Assembly: GCA_033816765.1 (NCBI GenBank) | Contig: CM066288.1 | Coordinates: forward strand, 1,736,001 to 1,800,000 | From: Nothopassalora personata | Taxonomy: Eukaryota; Ascomycota; Dothideomycetes; Mycosphaerellales; Mycosphaerellaceae | Reading direction: 5' to 3' | DNA length: 64,000 nt | Shown here: one piece after another, positions 8,847-19,718 of the stretch | Position numbering within the stretch: the first letter of the stretch is position 1 | Layout of the letters: each line of letters starts with the position of its first letter | Program-made: the position numbers and the translations under genes | Notes under the pieces: model-generated | Seen by the model: the letters and a program-made list of their open reading frames with translations, nothing else | Told to the model about the DNA's origin: nothing | Databases searched by the model: none

Positions 8847-10997
8847 GGTGGCTTTGTGAGTGCGATGCCTGATGTCCTGCTCCTTGGGATGGAAAACTTT
8901 TCACGTTTGAAGACGAATGTTGAGTGGGAACTGCGGAGATTGGAGTCATGCTTTACGAATGTGTGCACGCTGGTTCGCTGCATGTTTCGACACCGACTCC
9001 ATGGCACTGACTCCGCATTTTATGGATGCTCTGTTGTGGGGGATCGTCAGTTGCAGCTGCCGGGAGCAACGAGGCGTTCACTTCACTTCGACATGCATAT
9101 TGGTCTAGGCTGCGTAGAGTACTCTGAGCAGGTTACCATCGGTGTCGCGTTCGAGCGCACGGCCCCTCTTTTGTCATGAGCCCTCGGAATGGCAAGGATC
9201 TCAAGGAGCGTGCCTGATCTGTGATGATCGTGTTCAAAGAACTACAACGATTGGGAGCTGCCGTCAATGGTATTTGGTGAGAAAGATTCTGGCTCACTGA
9301 CAGGTGGGAACCCGATTGCATGCTGCTGGGCCATAAGCGAACCTATGTTAAATTTGCAGACTGCGTATTTTCGAGTTTTTGGTTGGCATGCGAAAGACTG
9401 CCTTAGCCACGGAGGCAACTTGATAAGAGGCGATACTCAGGATGGCGAAAATGATGCACGAAATGGTTTGCGGTATCACAAGGAGGAAAAGGAAGGCAGT
9501 GAGGTATAGGTACAGCCCCAAGCAATAATCATACAACCCCTGTCCTTCCACTGACCCCTATCAGGAAGGATGATCCATTGCTTGGCGTAGCTTACTACCT
9601 AGTGTGGTCTCCATTGTTGTTGAATACTGCCTAGAAGACGTTGGAATAGCGTAAAATGTTAGGGTTGTAAGATTATTGCCTGGCGGTAGTAGGAAAGTGG
9701 GGTGCTCGGACCCCGAGCCACGCTAGTATTGATTTAATCCGATCTCCTCAGGGTCTGCTCGTCTCAAGTGAGTCCTTCGAGACGCGTGCGAAGATGCTTC
9801 TAGCATCCCACATTAACAACAACATTACCCATCATTCCTCACCAACTCCTACGCTTCGTGTACCGTCTAATGTCGGACTGTATTGCAATTGCCACACCAC
9901 ACACCAAATTCTCGATGTCGCCCGCGCTTATGCCCTATCTGAGTCCTGTTGACGGACTGTCAATAATGTCGCCTCAAAAAAGACTACATCGCGCCGTACG
10001 ACGGGACGCAGGAATCGTCGATCATGGGCCCACTTTTGAATCATTCTCTGGGAAGGCGGTGGATCGTCTACAACGCTGTACATCGCCCCGACGGATGTTT
10101 ATGACCGACCGGTTCTTAACGGCCGCCAAGCGTGTGGCGTGATGAACCACCCGGTCTCCGAGCTCCCAGACGTGCCAGGCCATTGTCGACCATCTACCAC
10201 AGGAGCTTTGCTACCGCATGTACTGCTTTGAAGACACTGGACTGAGTGCAATCCGTCGTGTCGTCTCTGATACCATGTTGACAGCAGTCCGGACCTCGAC
10301 TTCGGAAATTTCGCCACAACAGATGATGTTCCTCTACCATACAAATGGGTCTTTCGACATTGCGATGGCAACTCAACGGTCACTCTGACTCCTTCACAAC
10401 AACACTCAGCCATGTCACTGCCTCGAGAGCGTTTGCAGAACGCGCGGCCAAGGACGCTTCCAGCCTCTGAGAAGTGACTATGTGCACCGGATTGCAGCAT
10501 CATGCGTGGCGGATGTCCGGATCTCAGTGGCACCAATTTCCGAGAAGTTGGGTTTCTATGGCAAAGGCTTCCACAGCCTTGCAATCGACATTCTTCCCCG
10601 AGGGCCACCTGAGCAGATACCGTTGCTACGAGGCTTAGCTGTCTCTTCCAACCTTTATCTACTCTTGCGCTGTAATGGATACCAGCAACCACGCACTGCC
10701 GCGTTCTCGACCGTTCGAGGCCGGTGTATACGAGATACGCAGGTCGCGAAGACAACACGGCAATGGTTGGGCTTATTTTCGACTTGCCCTCTTATTTGAC
10801 CGCGTTGGTGGAACAAACATTCTTCACCCAACATCCCCGCTACCCTGCAAGATTTGCAGGCTTGCCTTACACACTTTCTGCCACAGTTCCTGCCACGCAA
10901 ATCTAGAAATCTCGAGCTGGAGATAGCATAGCTTATAAGCTGTATCGATACACTGTCAGTATAACCAACTTGCTGCACTTCAAGACGTTCGCTGACC
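8847..10997. other. Long intergenic region with coding-like scraps
   Basis: No complete gene is visible in 2.1 kb. Short plus-strand frames look protein-like, notably 10482-10799 (SDYVHRIAASCVADVRISVA...), but they have no consistent start, splice sites or homology I recognise. They may be the remains of a decayed gene. The last few hundred bases should hold the promoter of the GH64 gene. Confidence 0.4.
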
Positions 10998-12563
10998 ATG
11001 CAACTCAAAACCGCATTGTTCACATTATGTCTACTGCGGCTTTCTCCTCTAGTATCATCTGTCCCTGTCATGTTGACTGAGGGTGCTACCAAATCAGAGA
11101 TCTGGGTCCGCAAGGAGAATACACTCAACGCTACAGTTTTCCCAGGAGATTTGACGACTATCGATGGCGCTGTAGTACAGTTGAATGGCGACGTTGACTC
11201 TGACAACAGTACTGATGCCGTCTCCGGTTCTGAAGGCCAACTTTCAGAGGACGTATCCTCCAACACGCCTTCGATACCTGACACTTACCCAATACAGACT
11301 AATCGAAGAATTTTATCTGCATTGAGGTATCTGAGCCCGATGAACAATGCAACGACCATCAGCAGCAATGGCACTTATGGTGTCGAGGCCGTCGCCGGTG
11401 CTGCAGATGGAAAACTACAGCTCAAGTTCGTCAACAAGTGGCACACCGACAACCTCAAGATCACCATCTCTGGTCTTGATCCCAAAGGTGCGCTCATTAT
11501 GCTAGGTCAGAATGGACAGTGGATCTACCCAACCACATCTTCAGCAACGCCACAACCCGTGAACGCCAACATCGCAATACCGCTAGGCAAGAACCAGACG
11601 CTACCAATCACTCTCCCCGGCTTCATCTCCAGCTCGCGAATCTGGATATCCGAGGGTCCCATGAAATTCTACGTCGTGGCAACCCCGAACGGTCCTGGAC
11701 TCGTTGAGCCTGCAGCCGTCAATCCCAACGACTCGAACTCGCAGATCAACTATGGCTTCGGCGAGATTTCCTGGGGCAAAGATTATGGGTTGTACGCAGA
11801 TATTACTGCCGTTGATTTCGTCGGCCTCCCATTAGGCATCGAGCTGGTCGATGCCGCCGACAAGAAGCAGACAGTGTTGGGAACACCAGCGAACGCAGCT
11901 ATGGCACTCTGCGAGCAACTCAAGGCACAAAAGAAGGTCGATGGTCGCGCTTGGGACCAGCTCTGCGCCTACAAAGCCAACGGCGAACTGGTCCGTGTTC
12001 TTGCACCTGCTCTCCTGCAATCGCAAACGCCCAATGCTTTCGGTACTTACTTCTCTAAATACGTCGACGACGTCTGGAGCTACTATAGGACGCACGACCT
12101 GATCATCAACACTCAGACGGACACTGGGAATGTCACATGCCGCACTTCTGGCAACACCCTCAACTGTGCCGGCGACAACCGCGGCTATGTAAAGCCCAAC
12201 AACCTCGACATCTTTGGCTGTAACACTGGTCCCTTCGCGATCAAGTCCGGAGACAACGGCGTACACCTTGCCGTCGTACCGAGACTCTGCGCAGCGTTCA
12301 ATCGAGCTTCGCTCCTTATCCCAGGTGGCAACGTTCAGCCGGGGCTTTCACCGAAGAAGTACTACATCGCCGACAATACGAGGGCCCTCAATTCCAGGCC
12401 GATGAACCACTATAGCAGGCTTGTACATGCTATGGAAGTGGATCAGAGGGGCTATGCTTTCTCGTATGATGATGTGTCGGCGAGTAATGAGGAGGATCAG
12501 TCTGGGTTAGTGTTCAGTCCTACTCCAAAGTTGTTGACGTTTATTGTTGGTGGGTCGGGATAG
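10998..12563 (+). CDS. Secreted GH64 beta-1,3-glucanase
   Basis: 521 residues, no introns. Residues 1-21 form a signal peptide (MQLKTALFTLCLLRLSPLVSS). An acidic Ser/Asn-rich linker with N-glycosylation sequons runs to about residue 110. The GH64 glucanase/thaumatin-like fold follows: a beta sandwich with SGLDPKGALIMLGQNGQW and IAIPLGKNQTLPITLPGF, then LVEPAAVNPND, YADITAVDFVGLPLGIEL, AFGTYFSKYVDDVW, CAGDNRGY, DIFGCNTGPFAI and VPRLCAAFNR. GH64 enzymes cleave beta-1,3-glucan. Here it probably acts on the fungus's own wall or on competing fungi. The long linker is the main difference from typical family members. Confidence 0.9.
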   Translation: MQLKTALFTLCLLRLSPLVSSVPVMLTEGATKSEIWVRKENTLNATVFPGDLTTIDGAVVQLNGDVDSDNSTDAVSGSEGQLSEDVSSNTPSIPDTYPIQTNRRILSALRYLSPMNNATTISSNGTYGVEAVAGAADGKLQLKFVNKWHTDNLKITISGLDPKGALIMLGQNGQWIYPTTSSATPQPVNANIAIPLGKNQTLPITLPGFISSSRIWISEGPMKFYVVATPNGPGLVEPAAVNPNDSNSQINYGFGEISWGKDYGLYADITAVDFVGLPLGIELVDAADKKQTVLGTPANAAMALCEQLKAQKKVDGRAWDQLCAYKANGELVRVLAPALLQSQTPNAFGTYFSKYVDDVWSYYRTHDLIINTQTDTGNVTCRTSGNTLNCAGDNRGYVKPNNLDIFGCNTGPFAIKSGDNGVHLAVVPRLCAAFNRASLLIPGGNVQPGLSPKKYYIADNTRALNSRPMNHYSRLVHAMEVDQRGYAFSYDDVSASNEEDQSGLVFSPTPKLLTFIVGGSG

Positions 12564-12712
12564 GTGAATGTTGCATGTGCATAGGGACGGCGTTGGGAAT
12601 AGATGGTTGCATACTGGGTTGGGATCTGCTGATGATATATCACGACGTGGCGCCACGAGATTTGTGAAGACGACGATTTAATGGTTGATGGAGACTAGAA
12701 TGCGACATGATA

Positions 12713-13895
12713 CGGTGAATTACTTCCATAGGGACGATTCTGTCGTTTATTACTCCAATAGGGACTTATTGTAACAAAGTACTCCCGTAGGGACTTATAG
12801 GGATGCCAGATTACTGCTATAGGGACACATTATTGCAAGTCGTATACCCTTATTATGACGGTGAATTACTCCTATAGGGACAATTATGTCCTTTATTACT
12901 CCTATAGGGATAATTATGCAAAAATTACTCCTATAGAGACTTATAGGGATGCTAAATTACTGCTATAGGGACATATTATAGCAGTCGCTCTTTATACGAC
13001 TTCTTTATATACTACTATTATTAAATATACTCTACTAGCTTATACGAGCATATTGAATAACAGTAGTACGTTTTAATCCTAACGACTCGTAGCTCGTAGC
13101 TTACATAAGTTACGAGTAGGTAAAGAGTAGCTCGGGGAGCAAGGACAACATAATAAGCAAGATAGGGCTTGTCTAAGACATATAATGCGGACATATAGTC
13201 GAGAGCCGACATTCGGAGTAACATCGTTATACTATAGTATGTCTAGCCTCTATAGAAACAATAGTTCACTATATATCTTTTTACACCCTATAACATTGCT
13301 ATAATGTGTCCCTATAGCAGTAATTTAGCATCCCTATAAGTCCCTATAGGAGTAATTTTTGCATAATTGTTCCTATAGGAGTAATAAAGGACATAATTGT
13401 CCCTATAGGAGTAATTCACCGCTTATTATAACGACCGCGCTTGCATTCTGCACTATATAGACGCCTAATATAGACTTGCATTACACTAACGGACCCCATC
13501 TTATTATATCTTGTACTTAAAAGTAAATAGGTTATAGTAAATAGATTTTAGGTCTGTACCCGTGTACAAGCTAGGTATGCAGCGGTCTAAGGTATATAGC
13601 GGTCTTTCTTCAACCTTCGTAGACACAATTGAGACACACACATAAACTATGCATTAAGTCTTGTTTCTTAAGTTTCATTATCTATAGCAACAATAGCTAC
13701 CTATGTTGTAGGTGCAAATTTTTCACTTTCTACACCTTTGTTTATAGGTACCGCTATAAGACTAAAAGGCTGCCATTATGTGTCCCTATAGCAGCAATTT
13801 AGCATCCCTATAAGTCCCTACGGGAGTAATTCTTGAAAATGAGTCCCTGTAGGAGTAATTAACGACATAATTGTTCCTATGGGAGTAATTTACCG
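12713..13895. mobile_element. Inverted-repeat element (MITE-like), outer copy
   Basis: Terminal inverted repeats of about 125 bp begin CGGTGAATTAC at 12713 and end GTAATTTACCG at 13895. Ten-base target-site duplications flank it: CGACATGATA (12703-12712) and CGAAATGATA (13896-13905), nine of ten identical. It is split by the second copy at 12859-13421 plus that copy's duplication. Without the insert it is about 610 bp. The interior has no open frame worth calling, so it must depend on a transposase from elsewhere. A 10-bp duplication fits Mutator-like (MULE) elements. Confidence 0.88.
12859..13421. mobile_element. Inverted-repeat element (MITE-like), nested copy
   Basis: 563 bp, inserted inside the outer copy just after its left inverted repeat. 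The ends are CGGTGAATTACTCC and its complement. Each arm (about 12859-12984 and 13298-13421) is built of about four imperfect units of roughly 30 bp carrying 'CTATAGGGAC'. Flanking duplications are CTTATTATGA (12849-12858) and CTTATTATAA (13422-13431). A 67-codon frame inside (13021-13224, minus) has no recognisable content. Nesting means this copy moved after the outer one had settled. Confidence 0.9.
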
Positions 13896-13905
13896 CGAAA
13901 TGATA

Positions 13906-14314
13906 TGTGTGATTGGCTTCTTCCCGAGGCATTTACATGGTGGACTGGGTATCATCGTGCTCGAATTTGGCATGACGCGCTGCTTCCATCATGATAAGGC
14001 AATGACTATCAGTAAAAATCCCACTCTTGCTGCAGCGCGGCATCTGTCCGCAGCAGTATCACCACGAAGCGCTAGGAGCGCGTCCCGGACTTGCCCTTTC
14101 CGAGGACCTGAGCAACGACAATCGTCCAAAGCCTCCTCTAACACCTAGGAACGTTCGCTTAGAGCGGTATTGCCACGCGTTTCCAACTCAAAAGCGCTTC
14201 CTGAACACACATCATCTCACTAGTTCCAGACTTTCACCACCACTCCAACTACCCTGCCCAATCCTAGAATATCGATCACGCCCTGATATCATCATCGCCA
14301 GAATCTATTCTCCT
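13906..14314. other. Intergenic, no gene seen
   Basis: Lies between the nested elements and the 3' end of the minus-strand gene that stops at 14315. The plus-strand frame 14027-14599 runs antisense over that gene's last exon and is treated as a shadow. Confidence 0.5.
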
Positions 14315-15281
14315 CTATCCGCCCCGATGCCACGGCTTAGGAATCTCCTTCGTCCTATCACGTCCACCCTGATCCCACTCATGAGTCTGCGCCTCCGCTG
14401 GCTCTCCTCCAATATTGTTATTCGGGCCTGTGGCAATTCTCGCAACATCGCGGACGGTATAGGTGTGCAGAGTATTGTTGGCGTTAGCCCACTCCATCAC
14501 CTGGGTGAAGATTCCGCGGTCTTCGCCTTGTGGCCAGTTGACGACGCCGTTGGATACGTCAGAGAGGGAGGGTGGGTTGTTGTTGAGGGGTTCGCCTAGA
14601 GGTTTGAGATGTTAGTGGGAAGATCTTGAGAGGGATGGCGATGGCGATGGCAATGGGACGAGAGTACCGTGCGGTGGGTTCCAACCCGTGGTGTCGTAGT
14701 TGGCGTTCGCGGCGGTGAATTCTTGGAGAGCTGCGTGGTCTTTGTAGGATCGATACTTGAAATCGTTGACCTTTAATTTTTTCGTTGCCGGCGACTTTGA
14801 TCTGTTGAAGAGGAGGATGTCAGCGCATGTGATACACAGCGAAGAGAAGAGAATGTGCATGTGCTCGACTGCCGTAGCATACGCTATCGTCCATGGAGGT
14901 ACTCACCTGCTTACGAAGAGCGGTGTTCCGCTTCCTCAGGTCCTCCTTGGTGAGGGCATCACGCGTAAATACTTGTACTGTGGAGATATCTCCTATTTTC
15001 CAGCCATTGCGAAGGAGGCGGAAGAGGGCATCAGGCCACTGCATCAGGTTGGGGAACCAGGTCAGGATCTCGACAGCGCCCATCACCATGCGTGGTGGCT
15101 CGGAGAGGAAGGATACGGCGCTTGCGATCGCATCATTATAGCCTGTGTATGGGCCTCGGGACCCTTTGCCCGTGTTGGGCTTACCCTCCTCATGATCGGT
15201 GTCCTCGTCGCCCCCATCCATTGCATCTAGCAGCGCGTTGACGGCGGCGGCATCGGTTGGACCGTTGGCAGGTTCGGCCAT
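14315..15281 (-). CDS. Hypothetical protein, paralog A (three exons)
   Basis: Proposed exons are 15281-14907, 14794-14668 and 14595-14315, about 260 residues, function unknown. Conserved with the gene at 16601-17497 are an N-terminal acidic stretch, a central helical block (EILTWFPNLMQWPDALFRLLRNGWK), ALRK, SYK, SNGVVNWPQGEDRGIFTQV and a WDQ.G...IPKP tail. Intron 2 (72 bp) keeps frame. Intron 1 is a problem: the best acceptor (CAG, exon from 14801) throws the downstream frame off, while an AAG acceptor (exon from 14794) keeps it. The sequence just after the CAG (IKVAGNEK) resembles the paralog (VKTAGERK), which hints at a one-base frameshift in an A run instead. Confidence 0.6.
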
Positions 15282-15976
15282 ATCGTTGGCGTGTGGGAGG
15301 AGGGCTATACTCGAGGCGCTGTGGATGTATTCAGGTGGTGTTCGTGTGATGTGAATTTCAGGAGAAGTGGCAAATCCCAAATGACCATACAGCTTTGGCT
15401 GGATCTTTTTATTCCCACCTAAGAGTCTCAGCATATCCTCCCAGAGGATCTTCCGAGCAACTTTTCCTTCCACAGCGATTACCATCAACAGCGACAGCTC
15501 GACCATTACGAGGCAGCAATGCGAAGACGAATGGCCGCCTGGCCCTTGCCGCCTAGTGAGTGAATCACGAGCCGATCGCCACATCTTCGATATGCTTATA
15601 CACCACACCTCCTTGGGCTTATTCACCTCTTCGCCTGCCAGACTATATTCGACATGATCATGACTTACTTATAATACCAGCGACACAATCAGGAAAGTCC
15701 ATATCGCAGCGCAGTCTCAACACAGCCCATCGACCGCTTCCCGACGGTGCTTTCTAATATGCGTCTATGAGAACAGCGTATCAGACAAATACCAGCATTG
15801 ACGCGAGCCGGACGCCCTACTCCGAGCCGGGGCGACAGAAGTCACAACATCTTCTTCTCGTCACACCCAGAACACGAAATAGAAATTCCCCCTTCGTAAG
15901 CACCGCCATCACCACACAGACCTACCCTCACCAAGAGCAACAACCTTGATACTACAAGAGCGGCAAGGGCCAAAAA
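15282..15976. other. Intergenic, no gene seen
   Basis: Upstream region of the paralog A gene, presumably including its promoter. Small open frames on both strands have no coding character that I can support. Confidence 0.4.
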
Positions 15977-16393
15977 TTGCTCGCCGATAGCTTGAACCGA
16001 GCCAAGGACCGATACAAGCGCATACAAGGTTGCACGAAACTTTCGAGGCAGGCACTTGGGGAAAGAAAAGAGCGGGCAGAAAGGGGACAGGCTTTGTCTA
16101 GAATTTTGAAAGAGCATAAAGGATACGGAGACGATGGCAAGAGGTTCAATGGGGCTTTGTTTGAGGAACCCGCAGCTGGAGTCCTGGCTTTTACAGCTAG
16201 GCTGAATTATGGTAGAAAGTATGTGGCAATAAGCGCAGAGGAGAAAGCCACGGACAACCACACGTTCTTTGCAAAAGCGCCGAGTCGTATCGCTACCCAC
16301 ATTGAGGCCGGTTGTACGCCCTGCCCACCGATTAAACAAATCAGAGAGTCCATAATCCCGAAGTTCCCAGACCTCAACATCTCGCTCCCGTAA
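15977..16393 (+). CDS. Possible small hypothetical protein
   Basis: A 138-residue plus-strand frame with a strongly basic, helical N-terminal half (SLNRAKDRYKRIQGCTKLSR) and a neutral C-terminal half. The frame remains open a little upstream of the ATG, so the true start could be earlier or in another exon. No family is recognised. The overlapping minus-strand frame 15842-16522 is longer but reads as low-quality sequence. It sits between two related minus-strand genes and could equally be non-coding. Confidence 0.3.
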   Translation: MLADSLNRAKDRYKRIQGCTKLSRQALGERKERAERGQALSRILKEHKGYGDDGKRFNGALFEEPAAGVLAFTARLNYGRKYVAISAEEKATDNHTFFAKAPSRIATHIEAGCTPCPPIKQIRESIIPKFPDLNISLP

Positions 16394-16600
16394 CCGTGTA
16401 GCTGGCCGTGCCTGATCATCAAAGGGCTCCCTGCCCGACGCGAGATCTGAACGCTCGAAAGGAAAAACAAGCAGCAGTCGTAGTAGTTCGTCCTGCCTGG
16501 TCAATCTTCTGACCAGCAACAAGCTGAATCATGTATGTAGACGCCATTCGCAGGCTCTCGCAGTCCAGCAAAGCAGCGATAGTCGTCTTCGTATGCAACT

Positions 16601-17497
16601 TCATGGGCGCGGGATACCCTGGGTATTGACAAATCCATCCTGATCCCAAGTAAGAGTATTCGCACCAGCGTCTGGCACGAAGTTGTTCCCAGGCATATTC
16701 ACGATATTCATCAGACTCAGAGTGTCGTAGTTCGTCAGCTGATTGTTCGCAATCGCCCACAGGATGCATTTCGTGAGCACGCCTCTGTGTCCCGGCGGTG
16801 GGTGCTGCGTGACGCCATTGGCAAGATCGTAGAGACTGGCTCGAGCCTGGTTGAGCTGAATGCTTGCCGGTGGAGCTGCTGGTGTAGCCATCCTGTTCAC
16901 GTGGTAGAGATGCTCGATCTGGCCGCCTTGTGGGACGTGGGCCATGGTGTACGGTTGGAGATCTGGATGCGAGCGTGGTGCGTTTTTGTAGCTGGTGAGG
17001 GTGAAAGATACGTCGTTGAACTTACGCTCTCCTGCAGTCTTGACGGCCTTGCGGAGGGCATTGTAGCGGCGTGTGAATTCAGCTTTGTCGAGGTTCCCAC
17101 GGGCGTGGAGCTGGCGGACGGCGCATTCTGGTAGGGAGAAGTCGTTGCGGACCAGGCGGAAAAGGAGTTCTGGCCACATTGCGGTGTGCTTTGGGAAGTA
17201 GGTGAGGAGCTCTAAAGAGCTGATGGCGATGTCATGTGGTAGGTCGAACCGCTCGCTGGCGGCCGTGCTGATGCCTTCATTGTAGGCGCGCGTCCCCCTA
17301 CTGGCAGGCTTCTTGCTCCTCGAATCGTCGGGCTCCTCATCGCTGCCCTCACCCTCCTCGTCTTCGCCGAGGGGGCGCTTCGACGATTGCCCCTTCTTTT
17401 GGGCATACTCACCCGCCCACTTCTTGCGGCGGGCAGCAGCATCCTCTTTTGTGAGGACCCGGTCCTCACCAGCGGGAGCCGGAGCAGTGGATGCCAT
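16601..17497 (-). CDS. Hypothetical protein, paralog B
   Basis: 298 residues in one exon, function unknown. A charged, probably disordered N-terminus of about 80 residues (K-rich, then an acidic EDEEGEGSDEEPDD run) precedes a helical domain: ISSLELLTYFPKHTAMWPELL, FRLVRNDFSLPECAVRQLH, RYNALRKAVKTAGERKF, LYDLANGVTQHPPPGHRGVL and a C-terminal LTWDQDGFVNTQGIPRP. These blocks match paralog A at 14315-15281 in order, so the two arose by local duplication. Paralog B has no intron where A has two, which suggests intron loss in B or intron gain in A. No signal peptide or membrane helix is seen. Confidence 0.75.
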   Translation of the reverse strand: MASTAPAPAGEDRVLTKEDAAARRKKWAGEYAQKKGQSSKRPLGEDEEGEGSDEEPDDSRSKKPASRGTRAYNEGISTAASERFDLPHDIAISSLELLTYFPKHTAMWPELLFRLVRNDFSLPECAVRQLHARGNLDKAEFTRRYNALRKAVKTAGERKFNDVSFTLTSYKNAPRSHPDLQPYTMAHVPQGGQIEHLYHVNRMATPAAPPASIQLNQARASLYDLANGVTQHPPPGHRGVLTKCILWAIANNQLTNYDTLSLMNIVNMPGNNFVPDAGANTLTWDQDGFVNTQGIPRP

Positions 17498-17745
17498 GCT
17501 GGCGGTTTTGCGCGTCGTGCTATTGTCTGATACGAGGTCTATGATGGTGCTGTGCTGCTAAACAAGGCTTTGTAGAAGGCGACTTCCAATGCTGTGGTGA
17601 AGGTGGTGGTGGCGCGGGAGTTGTGTTCGTGGCAAAGTTGAGCTTATGCACGACCGGGAGATGTGCGGCTATATGTGTCAATATGCATGTGCAGTAGCAA
17701 TCACCTCGCAAATGAAAATCTATGGAGTGCCGCAACAACTCTCAT

Positions 17746-19718
17746 TCAAGCTACCTTGGACTCAGAAAGCCTCGTGCCATCTTCAGCGCCCTCCTGACTA
17801 CTCCACTCAGGCGTAATCCTGTGACCGTTGGCGTCGTGCAGGCGATCCCATTCCTTGACCTCAGAGACAGGCACCTTCCTCAGCACATGCGTCTGCGCAC
17901 CATCATCCAGCTCAATAAGCTCCTGCCTGAGCTTGTACCCCTTGACCTTCGGCAAAACGTAGATATAGATGATGTAGTACACGCCGCATATGATCAAGAT
18001 GGCGATGCCCACGACAACATACGTCGCATACCAGAAGCTGACATCTCCACCATCTGCACCATCATCTGGAGGGTACCAAGGCATGATAATCAGGTAGAGC
18101 TGCACAGCGATGTTGAAGATCAGGACCACATGCCACACCTTGAAGGAAGGGTCCGGCAGACCGAGTCGCTTGCGATTATATCGCAGGACGTAGATGCCCA
18201 CACCCATCGCCAAGGCAAAGCAACTACTTGGGTATACTTGCAGATCCGTAATGAAGTTGAATGCGTCGCCCGTCGGGACTGCCAGGATGATGACAATCGT
18301 CAGAGCCCACTTGATGAAGTAAGGGCCCGCTGGTGTTCCAAAAGGCTTAGTGGAGGCCCAAAATCTCGGCCAAGGAAGGACACCTTGGCGGCCACATTCG
18401 CGAATCATTCGGGAGCTTCCAAGAAGGACTGCGATGAGATTGCCGAAAGAGCTGAGAGCGATCAAGAAGTTCAAGCCGCGGACTGAACCGTGGTCGCCGA
18501 AGACTTTGGTGAAGAGGAGGCTGGCGGCGATTTCTTTGCCTTCGAGGATTTCTTCTTTCGGGACTGTGATGGATATTAGTGGGAGTCCGGTCGAGACATC
18601 AGTTGCCTCTGCTGGGAATGCTCTCCGAAGAGGATGATGCTTACTAGCTGCAAAGAAAGCAACATTGCAGAGCTCATACAGTATCGCAACCAGAAGTAGG
18701 GCTCCAAAACCGTTGTTACGAATGCTCTTCACGGGATTCTGTATTCATGTTAGCTTTCCATCATTCAAGTAGTACCTCGTCGTCAACCATACCTTAACCT
18801 CATTCACCACATTGAACGCATTCTCATACCCAGCATAAGCGAAAATGATTTTATACATCGCATTGGTCACCCCATACCCAGTCACCGTGCCATCAAACGC
18901 ATTGTCGAAATTCCGCTTCGGATGCTTTACAGCAGTATGCCCACCCAGTACCACCAGACCCAGGATCGAGATGAAGAGCAAGGTAATCATCTTCACGAGT
19001 CCGATCAGATTGGACAAGATGTAACTCGTCCTTGTATGGAACAGTACAAACGCCACAGCAAGAGTATAGCATCCGACGGCCAGACCTTTCTGAGCCCATT
19101 GCGAGGCCGTGTAGTCTCCTATGGCATACAGGTACTTGGCCATGACGATGGCGTTACTCGAGCTGAAAGACAGGATGACAGATTGAATCGCGAAGGTGGT
19201 CGGAAAGAACCATTTGGGGCGTGGGTACGCTTGCTCGAGGTAGGCGACTTCCGACCCGGAGCGTGAAGGGAAGTACGCGGCATATTCCAAGTAGACACTG
19301 AGGGACGCGATGGAAGTGAAGAAGCCAATGGCCCAGAAGATTAAGCTCAATCCGACGGAGCCCGTCCCTGCCAGAATGGCGGATGCTGATTGAGGTCAGT
19401 ATGTTGTATCACGGTGGGGTCGTTTGACTCACGAGTTGAGAAGATTCCAGTTCCTACCATTTTACTCAGGTTGAGGAAAATGATAGTGACTGGTCCGACA
19501 GCATATCCCAGTGGTGATTGCGTCTCGACTGGTGCACCACTTGCTTCTTGGTAGGCGACGTCATCCGTATTACCGCCTTTGTCGCCAACATACTTGAGGT
19601 CGCCATCAGAGACTTGCACCTCGCCATGCGATGTCACAGAGGCTCCTCTTGGGTTATCTAGCTCGTCCGGCTGGCCAGATCCATATTTGAAGCCAATGCG
19701 ATGAAGCAGCGACGACAT
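17746..19718 (-). CDS. MUP1-like high-affinity methionine permease
   Basis: Exons 19718-19433, 19385-18793 and 18738-17746 (introns 47 and 54 bp) give about 623 residues. It belongs to the APC superfamily in the branch of yeast Mup1, which imports methionine (and cysteine) at the plasma membrane. Visible features are a hydrophilic N-terminus, the helix 1 signature NLSKMVGTGIFSTP across intron 1, SVYLEYAAYFPSRSGSEVAYLEQAYPRP as in Mup1 relatives, and about twelve helices. An FAYAGYENAFNVVNEVK block falls at intron 2. The C-terminal cytosolic tail is long. The frame is open from 19745; I prefer the ATG at 19718 for its purine at -3. A dioxygenase of the TauD family follows on the same strand. 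Confidence 0.87.

Noticed and set aside
10655..11284. 209-codon minus-strand frame over the GH64 start
   Set aside because: It overlaps the GH64 signal peptide and linker on the other strand, with no domain; shadow frame.
14027..14599. 190-codon plus-strand frame
   Set aside because: It is antisense to the last exon of paralog A, which matches paralog B in order and phase.
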